A stretch of 64,000 bases of DNA from Perkinsus marinus ATCC 50983. Its lineage: Eukaryota; Perkinsozoa; Perkinsida; Perkinsidae. A program made the position numbers and the translations under genes. Positions within the stretch are counted from its first letter, which is position 1. Every line of letters begins with the position of its first letter. The notes under the pieces are model-generated. The model had not been told where the DNA came from. It searched no databases and saw only the letters and a program-made list of their open reading frames with translations. Where the stretch lies: NCBI RefSeq assembly GCF_000006405.1, contig NW_003207677.1:315504-379503 (forward strand). The letters run 5' to 3'. Below, piece after piece: positions 51,324 through 62,809 of this stretch.

Positions 51324-51719
51324 AGATGATAAGAGTATAAAGTTATCTAAATGCAGTATGAAAGTGTATCTCCTGTGTTCCTCTCGAGCAGCCTCTATCG
51401 CTTGCGTTGTTATAGTAACGGTTGGGGCGATTGGGCTAGATAAATATCTTCTCGTAGTGTGTGTGGATCTATGCGGGTACTACGGGTGCGGCTAAATGTC
51501 CAATCAAGGGGAGGTCGGGTGTCCGAGAGTGTCCAGTCTTGAATCATCGTTTCCAGCCTCTGTTTTTCAGCACAACGATAGTTGTAGTCGATAGGATTCT
51601 GAACCAGAGTTCTCATTGTAGGTCTCATCCGTAGGATTCCCCTTTAGCATCCACAATGGCGCATAGTGATGCTCTTACACAACTTAGAGATATCCAGCAA
51701 CGCTTGAGCACTTGCATAG
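51324..51719. other. gene-free stretch
   Basis: Between convergent genes; no repeat or exon seen. It contains a short Leu/Val-rich frame (ASIACVVIVTVGAIGLDKYL, 51394 on) that I do not trust. Confidence 0.35.
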
Positions 51720-52130
51720 CTATTCCCACGGCTGATGCAGTACCATCATATCTCCATCTTCCAGCGACCAGATGGCATAACAAACTCGTCGTATTGCTTG
51801 GAGTAGTGTTTCTATGTGGCTGCTATCCTCTGGGAGCAGGAGTTCATCCGCATCCCACTCCTTTGCATCCATTTCCGCCTTCTTCTGACACTTGTGAACC
51901 ATTTATGCTCGAAGGCAATAATCGAATTGAGCTCAGAAGGATGCCCTACCTACTGCACCCTTACCACAGCTGGCAGCGACACAACGACGATCACCTCCAT
52001 GCTTAGTGCAATGCAGAAAACTATTGCGAGCACTCTGCGCTATTGCGTTGCCAGCACGCTGCAGGGATCGGCACTCAGCAAACATACACCTCAGATCAGT
52101 CAGTAATGTAAAACAGCGCGAACCCGCCCC
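51720..52130 (-). CDS. further zinc-repeat (HGGDRRC) protein, partial model
   Basis: On the minus strand RCMFAECRSLQRAGNAIAQS, ARNSFLHCTKHGGDRRC, VAASCGKGAVG follows the same C-x4-C...C-x2-HGG-x-RRC-x4-C module as the genes at 32956 and 37875. After an intron, KKAEMDAKEWDADELLLPED, HIETLLQAIRRVCYAIWSLE and GDMMVLHQPWE run to TAG at 51720. The 5' end is not found. Plus-strand frames over the same DNA (MAHSDALTQLRDIQQ...) are less convincing. Confidence 0.45.
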
Positions 52131-52559
52131 CCACACAATCAGGCACAATACACGTTACGCCCGCAGAGAAGTAACAGGAGTTTTTGTATGTAGCATGCCT
52201 GCTCCTGTCGCCGCTTAACAGTGGCATGTGTCAAATGATCCTGAAGACGCATTCCAATTCGAACGTTTTACGCATGTCTGCCGCACAAGAGCCTCAGAAT
52301 AGTGTCCTCTCATGCAGCGGACGCTTGGGGAGAATATCTGGGCGTGCGCTACTTGCGCCGGAAAAGGCTGAGTGCTAGGACTGTCCTTGCACTATTTCTT
52401 CGATGTTGCTAGGACTTGCAGAAGATACGTATCGCCCATCGGCAGCCGATGGTCGGCTTCTCCGACAACTCAGTCGATACGAGCCGTTTGCAATCAGTAG
52501 CGCTACCGATCAGGTAAAGTGTAATTCTCTTATCAAGTTACTTGTTTTCCCCTTACCGT

Positions 52560-53282
52560 ATGCTACCATCACTCTCCACTACACTAGGACGGTCACTTTT
52601 CCGACCTCTAGCCGTCCGAGCTTCTTCACGATTCTTGCCTCCAGCAGTAGCGCAGTCCCAACGATGGTTCGCGGAAGCAGCGGCGGCGTCATTCAAAGCT
52701 GCAGTGTCGGAGAACGGGAACGTCACGTTGCAGCCCGCTGGCGTTGAGGTAGCCTCTCCTGCATAACAGATTGTGATACCACAAACGCTTCTCTCAGCAC
52801 ATAATCGATGTTAGCAAAAAGCGTAATATCCCTTTAGCGCTCCGACTCACTGTCGATTCCGGCGGATGCGGCGGCTTCCAGTACGTGGTGCTTTCTTCCC
52901 GGATTGTATGAGACCGTCCACCTAGGTACTACTTCGATCTCGTCCCTGTCGACACGGCTACTTCAACAGACAATAAGGTAGAGGCGGACGATGGATCTGT
53001 CGTGATGCTAGTAGATGCACTGGTAATACCCGAGGGGAGAATGCCCTGTTTGGTGGTGCCCTCGTGTTGTCTTTGCATGGTTGCGTTTTCAGTCCGAGTC
53101 CTACCTTGATCATTGCAAAGTCGACTATGTTGAGGAGATGATTGGTTCCAAGTTTGTGGTAGTATATAGTCTTTTTTGGATATGGTTTTTCTGCGATCTC
53201 ATATTTGGTTTCTTAGGTCAGCGAGAACGTCTTGGCCGAATCCAAGTGCTCTTGTGGTTCGAGCTTCAATGTCGGCTTCTGA
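52560..53282 (+). CDS. ISCA: mitochondrial iron-sulfur assembly protein, IscA/HesB family
   Basis: An A-type Fe-S carrier for mitochondrial [4Fe-4S] protein maturation. The ATG at 52560 gives a presequence rich in Arg/Ser/Leu (MLPSLSTTLGRSLFRPLAVR) typical of mitochondrial import. Then the HesB domain: NVTLQPAGVE|HIIDVSKKRN, LALRLTVDSGGCGGFQ (first conserved Cys), YYFDLVPVDTA, DGSVVMLVDAL|SESYLDHCK, VDYVEEMIGSKFVV, and the C-terminal KCSCGSSFNVGF carrying the other two ligand cysteines (C-x-C-G-S-S). The stop is TGA at 53280-53282. Four introns, all frame-consistent. The VDYVEE and CSCGSSF end is closest to ISCA2. Confidence 0.88.
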
Positions 53283-54776
53283 AAGGCGTTCGTCCATTCA
53301 GCTGTTGACCGCACTTCTGTTGTATTACTATCGAGCGTATCATTCAGTGCACCAATTTTTACACTTTGCCGAGCTGGAGAATCTTCAAAAGCGCTTTGAG
53401 TTGAAGATGAGTGTAATTAACAAGTGACGATGAGAGCCTGCTGAGTAACCTCTCGCCTTCCAACCCAAGTTGGGTTACCCAACAGCCGACATAGCAGCCG
53501 AGCATAGGCCTTACATCTCGTGTTTGCACTGGGAGCAGGCTTGATTATCTCCCTCGACGTATACACATTCCGGAGATTCATATATTTTTTGCTTGTTATG
53601 ATCATCTGGTGGCTCAACTGTGCAAGACGCTAAATGCACACGATACATTCCAAGCAAAACACCCAGAGGCTGAAGTTCCGTCGGTTGGGTTAAACTTTGG
53701 TGCGGATGAGTAGCCGTTCAGGCTGATGACTTCAGCCTGCCTAATTTCACGAAATTGACAGACGTCGAATGCCCGGTTCGAATATTTGATCCGTCGTAGA
53801 TCGTCCCCACGCTGCTGTGACCATCTTCTTGATCGCCATCAGTATCTCTCTGAGTTACCAGTAGCTTACAAAGCCGCCTGGCCTGACCTCATAGCCGAGA
53901 CATAATCAGTAGTTACCATCTCTCCTTGGTGCAGTAGTCGCATGCTTTTGTTCGTGCGAACCCCACGTCACACTGTAGTTCATATGCCTTGCGACTCTAC
54001 ACTGTAACCTCTAGAACTGAGAAGGTCACATTGTCCTATTCCACGGAGAGTTTTGCCTGCGTCGTGATGCAATCCGAAAACTACTTATTCGTCCAACGGC
54101 AAAGTGCTCCTCTACATAACGGCAATTTGCACAACCATAGAACGGGCGATTTGCCGTTTGTATGATCAAACTCGCTTAATTTCGATGTATATTACTACTT
54201 TACATAGTAACCACCTTTACAGTTTCCTAAACTACAAATGAGCAAACGCTAGCCATCCAGGCTTACATAGTTATGAAGTGAACTTTGGGCTTTGCTTTTT
54301 TGGACATCAGCCACTGTGTTCTTTCTCATCAGCACAACAGCATGCGTAGCAGGGAGTGTACCTTCCGGAAAATTGCAGTTCCTTGTTTTTTCGTGATGCG
54401 ATGCTTGGCAACTGGGAGGAGCTCTCAATTCCCCACCACGGGGTTCGTTCGCCCTTCGTCCTTCCTCATCAACTGAGACACATTTGAGAATGCGCCTTGG
54501 CAGAATATTATCAGAAACCCATTTTCGCGCACACAGCCAATTGTCCCCTCGTGATCATCGAAGCTAGACCATTGTGCGACAATGTCCTGCTTTGTCCCCT
54601 CTCGCTTTCCAGACTACAGAAAACTGAGAATCTGGCGGGTGAGTTGATTCCGCTTGCAGGGTTGAAGCGGTGGAACGATTATCGTCCCTCGAGGTAATCG
54701 CTTCGATAAGCGGAAGTGGTTGTCGCAAAATTCAGCGTGGTTAATTGCCGCCGCTCTGGAGTTGTTTCTGTTCCTC
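53283..54776. other. gene-free stretch of about 1.5 kb
   Basis: No exon, repeat or RNA gene that I can support. It probably holds the 3' UTR of the ISCA gene and the promoter of the secreted-protein gene. Confidence 0.4.
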
Positions 54777-55709
54777 ATGTTTCGTCTCCTGATCTGCACC
54801 GCCCTGGCCGTCATAACCGTCCGAAGTAGGACAGTTCTGGAGGGTGTGAATGAAAGGTTCATGAACGGTCATGACACCGATGACCTGACGGCCGCTGGAA
54901 TCATTCTTCACCATTTCAGCCATGCTCATGCTGTAGCGGTCGGAGAACCCTGGAGACCCTATACAGCCGAGGAGTGCGCGGAGCACGATTACGACGGTTG
55001 TGATACGACCGGAGATCGTGCTTGTACTCTCATCATCAATAACCAGACAAGGAATGACGATGATGGGAGTATTCCAGTCTACTCGACTGCTGTCGGTGGT
55101 ATAATTTTCAACCCGCAGAAATCGACGATGATGTGCGCATACTCACAGGATGGCGGTACCGATGACCGTTATAATCGTGGTTGTGGATGCCACCATGGTG
55201 ATACTGCCTGTGAGCAACGTCACACGAACAATTCCTGTGTCCTCGATGCCAAGGCCGGTGTTGAAGACTACGACGTTTGCTGGTGGGGACCTAATGATTT
55301 GAAGCAGATGCTGGAACGTCAACAGGGTGTCTACAACGAAGTGGTTCTCGACACGACGCCGTGGCTCAACAATCTCCCCGGCAGCATCGAGGCATTCTTC
55401 TACGTCAAGGATGCGGAGAAGCTTAATGACACCGTCGATGCATACCACACTTTCCGCAATTCTTATCCTGATGCGTGTGTCCCCTTGTTGGAAATGGATA
55501 TTCACGCAAACGAATCTCCCTTCTCATACAGCTCTCATGTCAACGACGGTAAGACCCAGTGTAAGTCCACTGTTGAGTACCAATCACCTTCTGGAGAGGA
55601 TTCATCTCCCCCGAGTGACACTACGAAGGTACCATCTTCAGCTGACAATATCCGTACATCTTTACCTCTTGTTGTGATTGCCAGTATTATAAGTACACTG
55701 TTGTATTAA
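54777..55709 (+). CDS. secreted, probably GPI-anchored Cys-rich protein, single exon
   Basis: The frame opens earlier with TTG, but the ATG at 54777 gives a clean signal peptide (MFRLLICTALAVITVRS). The body of about 290 residues carries paired cysteines (EECAEHDYDGCDTTGDRACT; RGCGCHHGDTACEQRHTNNS, CVLDAK; DVCWWGP) and several NxT/NxS sites (NQT, NNS, NDT, NES). The end SADNIRTSLPLVVIASIIST, LLY is a hydrophobic tail after a Ser/Pro spacer, as in GPI-anchored proteins. No family is recognised, though the folded core (PWLNNLPGSIEAFFYVKDAE) looks enzyme- or lectin-like. The lack of introns is unusual here. Confidence 0.7.
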   Translation: MFRLLICTALAVITVRSRTVLEGVNERFMNGHDTDDLTAAGIILHHFSHAHAVAVGEPWRPYTAEECAEHDYDGCDTTGDRACTLIINNQTRNDDDGSIPVYSTAVGGIIFNPQKSTMMCAYSQDGGTDDRYNRGCGCHHGDTACEQRHTNNSCVLDAKAGVEDYDVCWWGPNDLKQMLERQQGVYNEVVLDTTPWLNNLPGSIEAFFYVKDAEKLNDTVDAYHTFRNSYPDACVPLLEMDIHANESPFSYSSHVNDGKTQCKSTVEYQSPSGEDSSPPSDTTKVPSSADNIRTSLPLVVIASIISTLLY

Positions 55710-56848
55710 TCGATTGTTACTGTTCCTTTACTTTCCACTTTCTTACGATTCACTTCACCAAGTTCTGACGAGCCCGTTGAGGGCTGTGTCGAGGTAGCCT
55801 CGTAAGCGGATGTGATGGCTCCCTGCTTCAGCCAAGACCTTCTCATCCTAACTGCCCACAATATTGTGTTGCAGTGCGATTTCGAGTCGGCCATTGCGCC
55901 TGTAAGTTAATCATGATTACAAAGCACGGCCGTGATGAAGCATCCAATCGTAGAACATGTTACAATAGCGTTAGTACAGCTACGTGCAGCCAACGACTCG
56001 GCGTTCATAGGGAGTTAACTCAACAACGGTCGGCGTAGAAACATAAGTCCTTTCGAACGAGACTCTCGTTAGACTTCTGTCAGCCATTCAATCTGCTGTC
56101 GTTTGCGGCTCCTGATCAGTACGAGTAGACTCTTATCCGCATCCTCTCCTCTAGACGGGCTTGTCTGATGGCAACGGCGTGACACGACGGTCGTGTACAG
56201 CTGCACGCACCTGTGAAGGAATGCTAGGCGCCTTCCAACAAAGTAGAGGTAGACGGTCTCGACGAAGCGTGTAACCGAATGATCCAACCTATTCCTATTT
56301 CTTTCAAATCCATTATGGATTATCCATAGCGTGAGCAGCTAACAGTGTGCTAGTCGGCAATCCTATCAGACACCTAGGTAGTGAGCCCCTTTATGAAATA
56401 GGACATACTCGAAATGACATATCTGGGAATCGAACCCACACCCTGTTTACGTGATGAGAAAAATCAGATATCACAAATCAGATATCACCGGTCCGAATCG
56501 GACCGTCCGATGGTGGTTACCCGGACTATACTACATTGTAGTACAGATTGGAGCTTTCCCCGAATTGACATACGCGAAAGCAACACATTGTCTGATACGG
56601 AAAATTGTGATGAAAGTTGCAATTAAAAAACCCGTTCATAAGCTCATTGAGACGAGCAAAATCGAGGTCCCCTTCAACAGGACGTGTTCGCCGAAGAGCA
56701 TCCTCCCGCTCAGCTGTCGCCGAGCTGGAAGGAGCCCTCTCCAACGATAGAATGCTTTGAGAGTGGCGAAGATAATCTCCGCCACACCCCAATCTAAAAC
56801 TACCAGTCGTATGATGCGACAAAAATTTTGTTCGTTGAGTCATGAGAG
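55710..56848. other. gene-free stretch with a tRNA T-arm-like motif
   Basis: No convincing exon. At about 56430-56455 the minus strand reads GGGTGTGGGTTCGATTCCCA, GATATGTCATTTCGAG, resembling the family B tRNA-3'-half introns. A direct repeat AAATCAGATATCAC occurs twice at 56460-56490. Confidence 0.45.
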
Positions 56849-57702
56849 TCATGAGACGTCATGCGTGGCAGCCTCGAATATATTCGCACTACCACTCCCA
56901 TTTAGCGCGCGGGCCTCCCCAGAGTACAAGTAATACCAGCCACTCTCACGCACACTGGACCAGCCGACATACACGCGGCTGCGGTATCCTGTATCAACAC
57001 TAAAGTCAAAGATTGGCTTAGGCTTCTTGTCGTCATAGGAGTCAGCCAGGAAATCGACAAGCTCTGAGCGCACAGCTCACAATCCATCAATACATGGCAC
57101 GGCTCGATCCAATACCAAGGTGCCACGGTCCTGCCTGTTAGATGTCGGCTGCCCTGGAGATTAGCAACACGACTGACTAGGGGATGATGGTCAATGGGCC
57201 GAGGGCCGGCTGTAAGGCATATCATGTACGGCAACTTGGACAGGTACACTTTACTGACATCCTGTATCATGTCCTGAAGGTGATCGATGTGTTCTACCTG
57301 CCGCTCCCCTTCATGATCGCTTAGCGCGACAAAAACGCTCGGATGGCGCTCACCATCGACTTCTATTCCAACATCACTTACCGACCAGAGGGCGGCCGAC
57401 AGAGCTATTTTGTTACAAAATAGCTCTGTCGACAGCATTACGACTGAAAACAACCGAGTCGCCGTCTCGGGCGAGATAATAAACAACATCGAAGATCCTG
57501 ACAACCACAGAAATGGAGCCGCGCTCCTCTTCCTCCTCAAACTCAAAAGAGAGGTTTCCCGGCAACCTTCGATGAAGCATCGACGATGCTTCAAGATGGC
57601 ATCCACCCTTCTGTTCTTTCTGAGCAGGGCCACAACCAAAGTGGGGTCACTCAAGTTGTAGAGATAGCTTGTCATACGGAAACTGTTTAACCTACCGGTC
57701 AT
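56849..57702 (-). CDS. protein of unknown function, exon structure unresolved
   Basis: From the ATG at 57702 (MTGRLNSFRMTSYLYNLSDP) a 266-codon frame is open, but protein-like segments alternate between frames: SISVVVRIFDVVYYLARDGD (frame 2, about 57500), EVDGERHPSVFVALSDHEGE and SKLPYMICLTAGPRPIDHHP (frame 1) and ELVDFLADSYDDKKPKPIFD, TGYRSRVYVGWSSVRESGWY (the frame ending at 56849). Introns or small indels must join them; I could not place all the splice sites. A perfect 35-nt palindrome (57397-57431) lies at one frame change. It could be a damaged gene. Confidence 0.4.
57397..57431. repeat. perfect 35-nt palindrome
   Basis: Arms CGACAGAGCTATTTTGT and ACAAAATAGCTCTGTCG, 17 bp each and perfectly complementary, around one T. 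It lies inside the unresolved gene at 56849-57702. Confidence 0.95.
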
Positions 57703-58499
57703 GAAAGCTCAAGATCCCCTCAGAGCCCAACGCGCTATGTAAAAGAATCGTAAGAGATAGTCGAGACCATCCGCAGAATAGGGGTCGCTATGCCATTGGA
57801 TGAGGACTTCGAGAGTGTTCGCCGAGAAGATACTTCAAGACATCAACAGCCCTCACTACGAAGAATAACTTTTCAGTATACCCCGGGAAAACTAGCCGGA
57901 CGGGCGCCTGAATGACTCACTCAGAATGATGGTACTACCCCCATTCAAGCACCCGTCCGTCTATGCCCTCAACTCCAGTAACGGTGCCCGCACCGACGCC
58001 ACTGCTTCATCCTGCGGTCAAGTCGAGAATAACGATGGTAGTAAGCGGAGGGAGTCACTCCGCAGTGCGGAGTCCGCACTGTGCTCGCCAGTCCGGTATT
58101 GACGGCATTAACGACAAATTTTTAACGGTAGGCATCTCCTGCAATTCTCTATGATGTTTGAAGGGATCAGACGGTATTAAGGGCAGTAAGTAGTACTTAC
58201 TAAGTACTCTCGGAGAGCAACCCCAAAAGAGCAACGAGTCGTGGCCAACGAAGATAGCGATGGTGCTGAGGAAATCAATCCTGCTGCAGCTTTAGGTTGA
58301 GCCCCTCAGAATAATCTGTGACCTTGGAAGCTTCCCGAGAATCAAAGCTCAATGGGAGACCAGTGTCGAAGGTTAACGTGTTACAGTAACACCGTTACTG
58401 AGAGTGAGCCGACACGGTAACTAGCAAAGGAACTCACGCAACATTTTCTCATTTTCGAAACAGGAGAATCCCAAAAAAGGTTGAAATCTATAGTTTCTA
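57703..58499. other. gene-free stretch
   Basis: No exon supported. There are short inverted motifs (GGAGTGAC/CGCAGTGCGG near 58050; AGTAGTACTTACTAAGTACT near 58187), but no element is recognised. Confidence 0.35.
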
Positions 58500-59655
58500 T
58501 TAATCCAACATCAGCGAACCTTTGACTGCATCTCTATCGCCATGGACCCTCTTGAGTATGCTTTCAGTCCAACCCCAAAACTCAGTCCTCATAGTATCGT
58601 TACAGGTCCACCAGTAGGCCGAGTCCTTCTGCCAGTCACCACGGTATCCTACTGGGAGATAATATCTGACATGAAAATCACAAGTACTCATCTATCCCTA
58701 CGGAACAACCCATATTAACATTATTCGTGCATTCGCCCCAGACTTACCCATCACCGTTAATATCCTTTTCCACAGCCGGACGAAGAAGAGGCATTGCCCC
58801 CTCAGTCGTGTTGTAGGCTACGAAATGTGGCAAGTAGTAGTTCGCCATACTAAAGTGGGTAGCAACGCACCCAGGATGGGCAGTGTTCACCACAAACTTG
58901 CCCGGAAACTTTTTTTCCAGACGAGTCGACAGCTCTCGAGTGTAAAGAATATTAGCCAGCTTACTGTTGCCGTACGCCTGCCATGGCCCAAAAGCATCAG
59001 CAGTGACGTTGTAGCGCAACCCCTCAGGATAGGTGTACAGATGTGCTGCACTGGAAGTGATAACAACTCGTACTTTACCAGAGGTTCTCAGTAGCATAGG
59101 CGTGAGCAACTCGAAAAGATAGGCGTGGCCGAGATGATGAGCGGCAAGCATCGATTCAATACCGTTTTTATCAGTGCCATACTCCGTGATCAACTTTCCC
59201 GCATTGAGCAAAACTATATCGAAATGGTCAATACCCGCGTTAGGGAGAGCTTGAACAAAATTCCTGATAGTGTCGTAGTCAGATAGATCCAAGGGAGCCG
59301 GTGCCAATACCTGACCCGGTAGGGAAGATGTTATTTTATCTAACCTACTGCGGTTGCCTCGAATACCCACGACCACTTTGGCACCGCGAGAAGCGAGTAT
59401 TCTGGCAGACTCAAAACCAATACCACTGGAGGCTCCTGTGATGAGAACCACTTTACCGGACAGATCAGTGGGTATGTCATCTACAGTAAATTCCCTACTA
59501 TGCTTGAGGTTGGAGAAAGGGAAAGTAACAGCCAGCTGACGGAGCCCAACCGAGAGACTCTTGGGAGATAAGTCCACCTCCACATAGGAGACCAACGCCA
59601 AGAGAACGGCGACGACAGGGACGAAGACTAAGGTCACAGTACGGAAGAATCCCAT
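58500..59655 (-). CDS. membrane-anchored short-chain dehydrogenase/reductase (retinol-dehydrogenase-like)
   Basis: An NAD(P)-dependent oxidoreductase. The ATG at 59655 (MGFFRTVTLVFVPVVAVLLA) gives an N-terminal membrane anchor. The Rossmann fold shows GKVVLITGASSGIGFESARI (TGxxxGIG cofactor loop), DIVLLNAGK (NAG), VVITSSAAH (catalytic Ser), YGNSKLANILYT (catalytic YxxxK) and NTAHPGCVATHF (the PG motif). A phase-2 intron of about 80 nt after KDINGD separates a second exon: YYLPVGYRGDWQKDSAYWWT, MRTEFWGWTESILKRV, ending GSLMLD at 58500. The family resembles RDH11-14/WW-type SDRs; the substrate (retinoid, sterol or lipid) cannot be told. Confidence 0.88.
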
Positions 59656-59849
59656 TAGAAGATTCAAATAAACTACTATGCAAATGATTCAACTCATTGT
59701 GGTTGGAATTGATACGAGGAGACACCGTTGTGCAGTGAAAGGGATAGTAGCAAGATGGAGCTGTGCTGTCCATTGGTCTAGTTCTATAATCAAGCTCGTA
59801 GAGACGTATTCCTGTACAACAACGACTACCCAGATCAAAAGTTTTCCCA

Positions 59850-60646
59850 ATGGCAAGTCAAGGCAAAACTCAAAATGAGACAGAGCCTTTACTCATGTCC
59901 ATTCAAGTGATCTCACAAATTTATTCCAGGCCACCTCCGTCACTGGCCAGAAGCAGTGCGTGATAAGCACCACGAGAAGCCAGCATCGTGGCTGGAGACC
60001 CCAAGCAGATGTGACCATCTCAGTAGGAAGATCACAGGAGATAGCGTCCTCGCTAGAGTTGTTGTGTTTCTAGGCTTGTTATTATAAGGAGTTCATCAGA
60101 AACGAGCAGTATGAATGCCAGGACGGAGCGAAGAGGGCTCAACGGATAAATGAGGTTAGCCGCAAGGGGCGGAGACGTGGAGCATCCGAGCACACTCAGA
60201 ATGTCACTCACGTCACGGACAGATCATGAGCCACTACATGACGAGAGATCTGTTGAAGACCAAGTCGTCTAGCATGAAACCGCATGCTAGCGACCACGCA
60301 AGATCTACTCAGTGCTATCGATTACAATGGCGTAGCGAGATTTTAACAGCGCCTGTTGCAACAGCAAGATATTAGGGTTTGCGTAGCTGACAAAGGAAGG
60401 TTTCGTATTGCTAGTAACAAAGCAACCCTTAGAAGAGGATAGTATAATACGTTGTTATTAAGTCCGAAGATTCCTCTTAGGTCCCTTCACGAGGTTCCAT
60501 CGGACGGCCCATCGGTGATAAATTTCGCGGATATTGAACATCAATTCCATGAGGATGAAGGAATGAAATTTCTCAGAAGAGGGCGTGATGCCCTGGGCAT
60601 CCATCTCATGATAAAAGAATATAATTTTTCATTGCCGTTTAGATGA
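59850..60646 (+). CDS. possible multi-exon gene, unknown
   Basis: The ATG at 59850 (MASQGKTQNETEPLLMSIQV) and protein-like pieces EAVRDKHHEKPASWLETPSR, EFIRNEQYECQDGAKRAQRI and SLHEVPSDGPSVINFADIEH with LRRGRDALGIHLMIKEYNFS lie in order with plausible GT...AG borders, but frames were not proven across them. No family is recognised. Confidence 0.3.
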
Positions 60647-61028
60647 TGTAGATATACACTGTACAGCCCCAGCATCCATTCATTGAAGGTGACGTAACAC
60701 CCTTCATGGTATTAAGAAACCCCATGCATCTTGTTATGTGGAGAATGGTTCTACACCTTTCAATGAGTAGTGATGTGCATGCGTGCTGCCAACACCGTTT
60801 ACAAGTTTTCAGCCGACTCCTTGGTGTAACAAATGTGGCGCCAAGAATTTTCTGAATGATCACTGTACATTGCGTTAAAGTGAAAGGAGGTTCAGTGAGT
60901 GTGAATCATATATCACTCTAAGGGACGAGTACGTCGTATCGGAGTCTTTGCTAGAGTTCTCTAGGTCTGCGTGATTTCATGCTGTATCATAGCCACCAAG
61001 CAGAGTGGCTCACTAAATTGAAGGTCAA

Positions 61029-62200
61029 ATGTCGTTACGTATGCGGGTGAGTGCCGCTGAATCTGGAGTGAATCTTCGCAATGAGTTCTTCAGAGTGCCC
61101 ATACTACCACTGGACTCGGGCGCGAGGAACTCTGATGTGCCCAGTGTTGAGGAGAAGTGGAAACAGGAGGAGCCGGGTACAGGATTGGTTTTTCGCAGCC
61201 CGTTATTCCTGACAGATGGGTTGCTGTCTTTTCAAACGATGATACTCGAAATTTCAAATTTTTGATCGTCGAATTGTCGAAGTTGTAACATTTCCTCGTT
61301 TTGGACGATCACAATTTGAACACACTTCACATATGGTTGGCTCTATCAGGCTATTTGGATATTGTTGATGAGGCTTTGAAGGCGTTTCGAGTGGACATTC
61401 TGGCCCTTGGCACTTACCGTGGAACTGAAGGAGGAGGAGGAGGAGGAGGTCCTCATATGCGTGACAGTGAGACGACTTGAAGCACTTGGTGACGGCGCTG
61501 AGAGTGTCACCGTGTAGGGTTCCGAACAATGGACAACTATGACCGAGTTATGACCTACCTTATGGTGTGGATACATCGATGCCTCTGTATCACCATTGAG
61601 GCTATTCGGGATGGTGACACGCAGAGTGACGCTGCAGGTGATCCTCGTCAGTAGCATAAATTCCTGCACCAGGTGGCTGCTTATCCCTGTCAGATAATAA
61701 CAGCGGCAGATGCAGCCAAAGCGGTGGTAGGATGTCCAAGGACAGACTGCTGTGGATCCTCAAGGATGCCTCTATTGATGCCGATAAGGATGGGGAGTCA
61801 ATCAGTGACTGGAAACGTGAGTGGTCGGCAACTAGCAGGAAGAGACGTTCCCCATCGCAGGAACATTGTTGCTGCTGAGAGAAGAGACAGATGTTAGTTC
61901 AATATCTTCGGATGACCTCGAGGATCTAGGTGCCTACTTTCTGCATCTCCGCAACATCACCGTGGATCGGTGAGTTCGTCTTGGTCGAGTTGTTTTGCAG
62001 CCCTATTGTGTAGGTTGGTACGTAGACATCTATATGGTGGCGAGCGAGAAGGAGGCCCTTCACAGTGTTGGTTGCAATATGCGAGACTCATTAGTGTTGG
62101 TCAGAATTAATAACGGTATTGTCACTAATTGTCGGCTGTGTTCGTGTTGTGTTCGTAACATGTGGTTGACTTTGTGTTAACGCTAGAGCCTCCACAGACC
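61029..62200 (+). CDS. possible multi-exon gene, unknown
   Basis: The ATG at 61029 (MSLRMRVSAAESGVNLRNEF, FRVPILPLDSGARNSD) is followed by YLDIVDEALKAFRVDILAL (about 61350), MSKDRLLWILKDASIDADKD with GESISDWK (about 61730) and EETDVSSISSDDLEDLGAYF (about 61885). DADKDGE hints at a Ca-binding loop, but its spacing is not that of a standard EF-hand. DIVDEALKAF resembles an ARPC3 helix, yet the rest does not fit. Joins unresolved. Confidence 0.28.
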
Positions 62201-62400
62201 GCATAGTGCCACCTCCCTCGTACTCATCGAGACAATGCCAGTTGGCTCTACTACGACGTACAAGGAGGATCCCCGATGTTTGTAATAATCGCCCTTCTCA
62301 GTGTAGTGGAAGTTGTTCGATCAGCTTGATCATTTTTCTCGGAGGGGTATCATCCATAGTGCGTGTTTAGGATGTGGTAATGGTTGGCTGCTTCGATCAG

Positions 62401-62767
62401 GTACAGCGCTTTGGGCCTCACTCGAACGGCATCAGAGGTTGAGATCAAACGAGCATATCGACAACAAGCGCTGGTGAGCCCTTCTTTTTCTTGTTGCTGT
62501 TGTTGTTTTTGTTTTCCTCTTGTTCTTGTTACTGTTGTTGTTATTGTTGTTGTTGTTACTGTTATTGTTCTTGTTACTGTTCTTGTTGTTGTTGTTACTG
62601 TTATTGTTGTTGTTGTTGTTATTCGTGTTGTTGTTACTGTTATTGTTCTTGTTACTGTTCTTGTTGTTGTTGTTACTGTTCTTGTTGTTGTTGTTGTTAC
62701 TGTTATTGTTGTTGTTACTGTTATTGTCGTTGTTACTGTTCTTGTTGTTGTTACTGTTATTATTATT

Positions 62768-62809
<42 letters not shown>

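Noticed and set aside
61029-61700. ARPC3 (Arp2/3 subunit) gene
   Set aside because: Only the DIVDEALKAF helix resembles it; the following conserved ARPC3 segments are not found.
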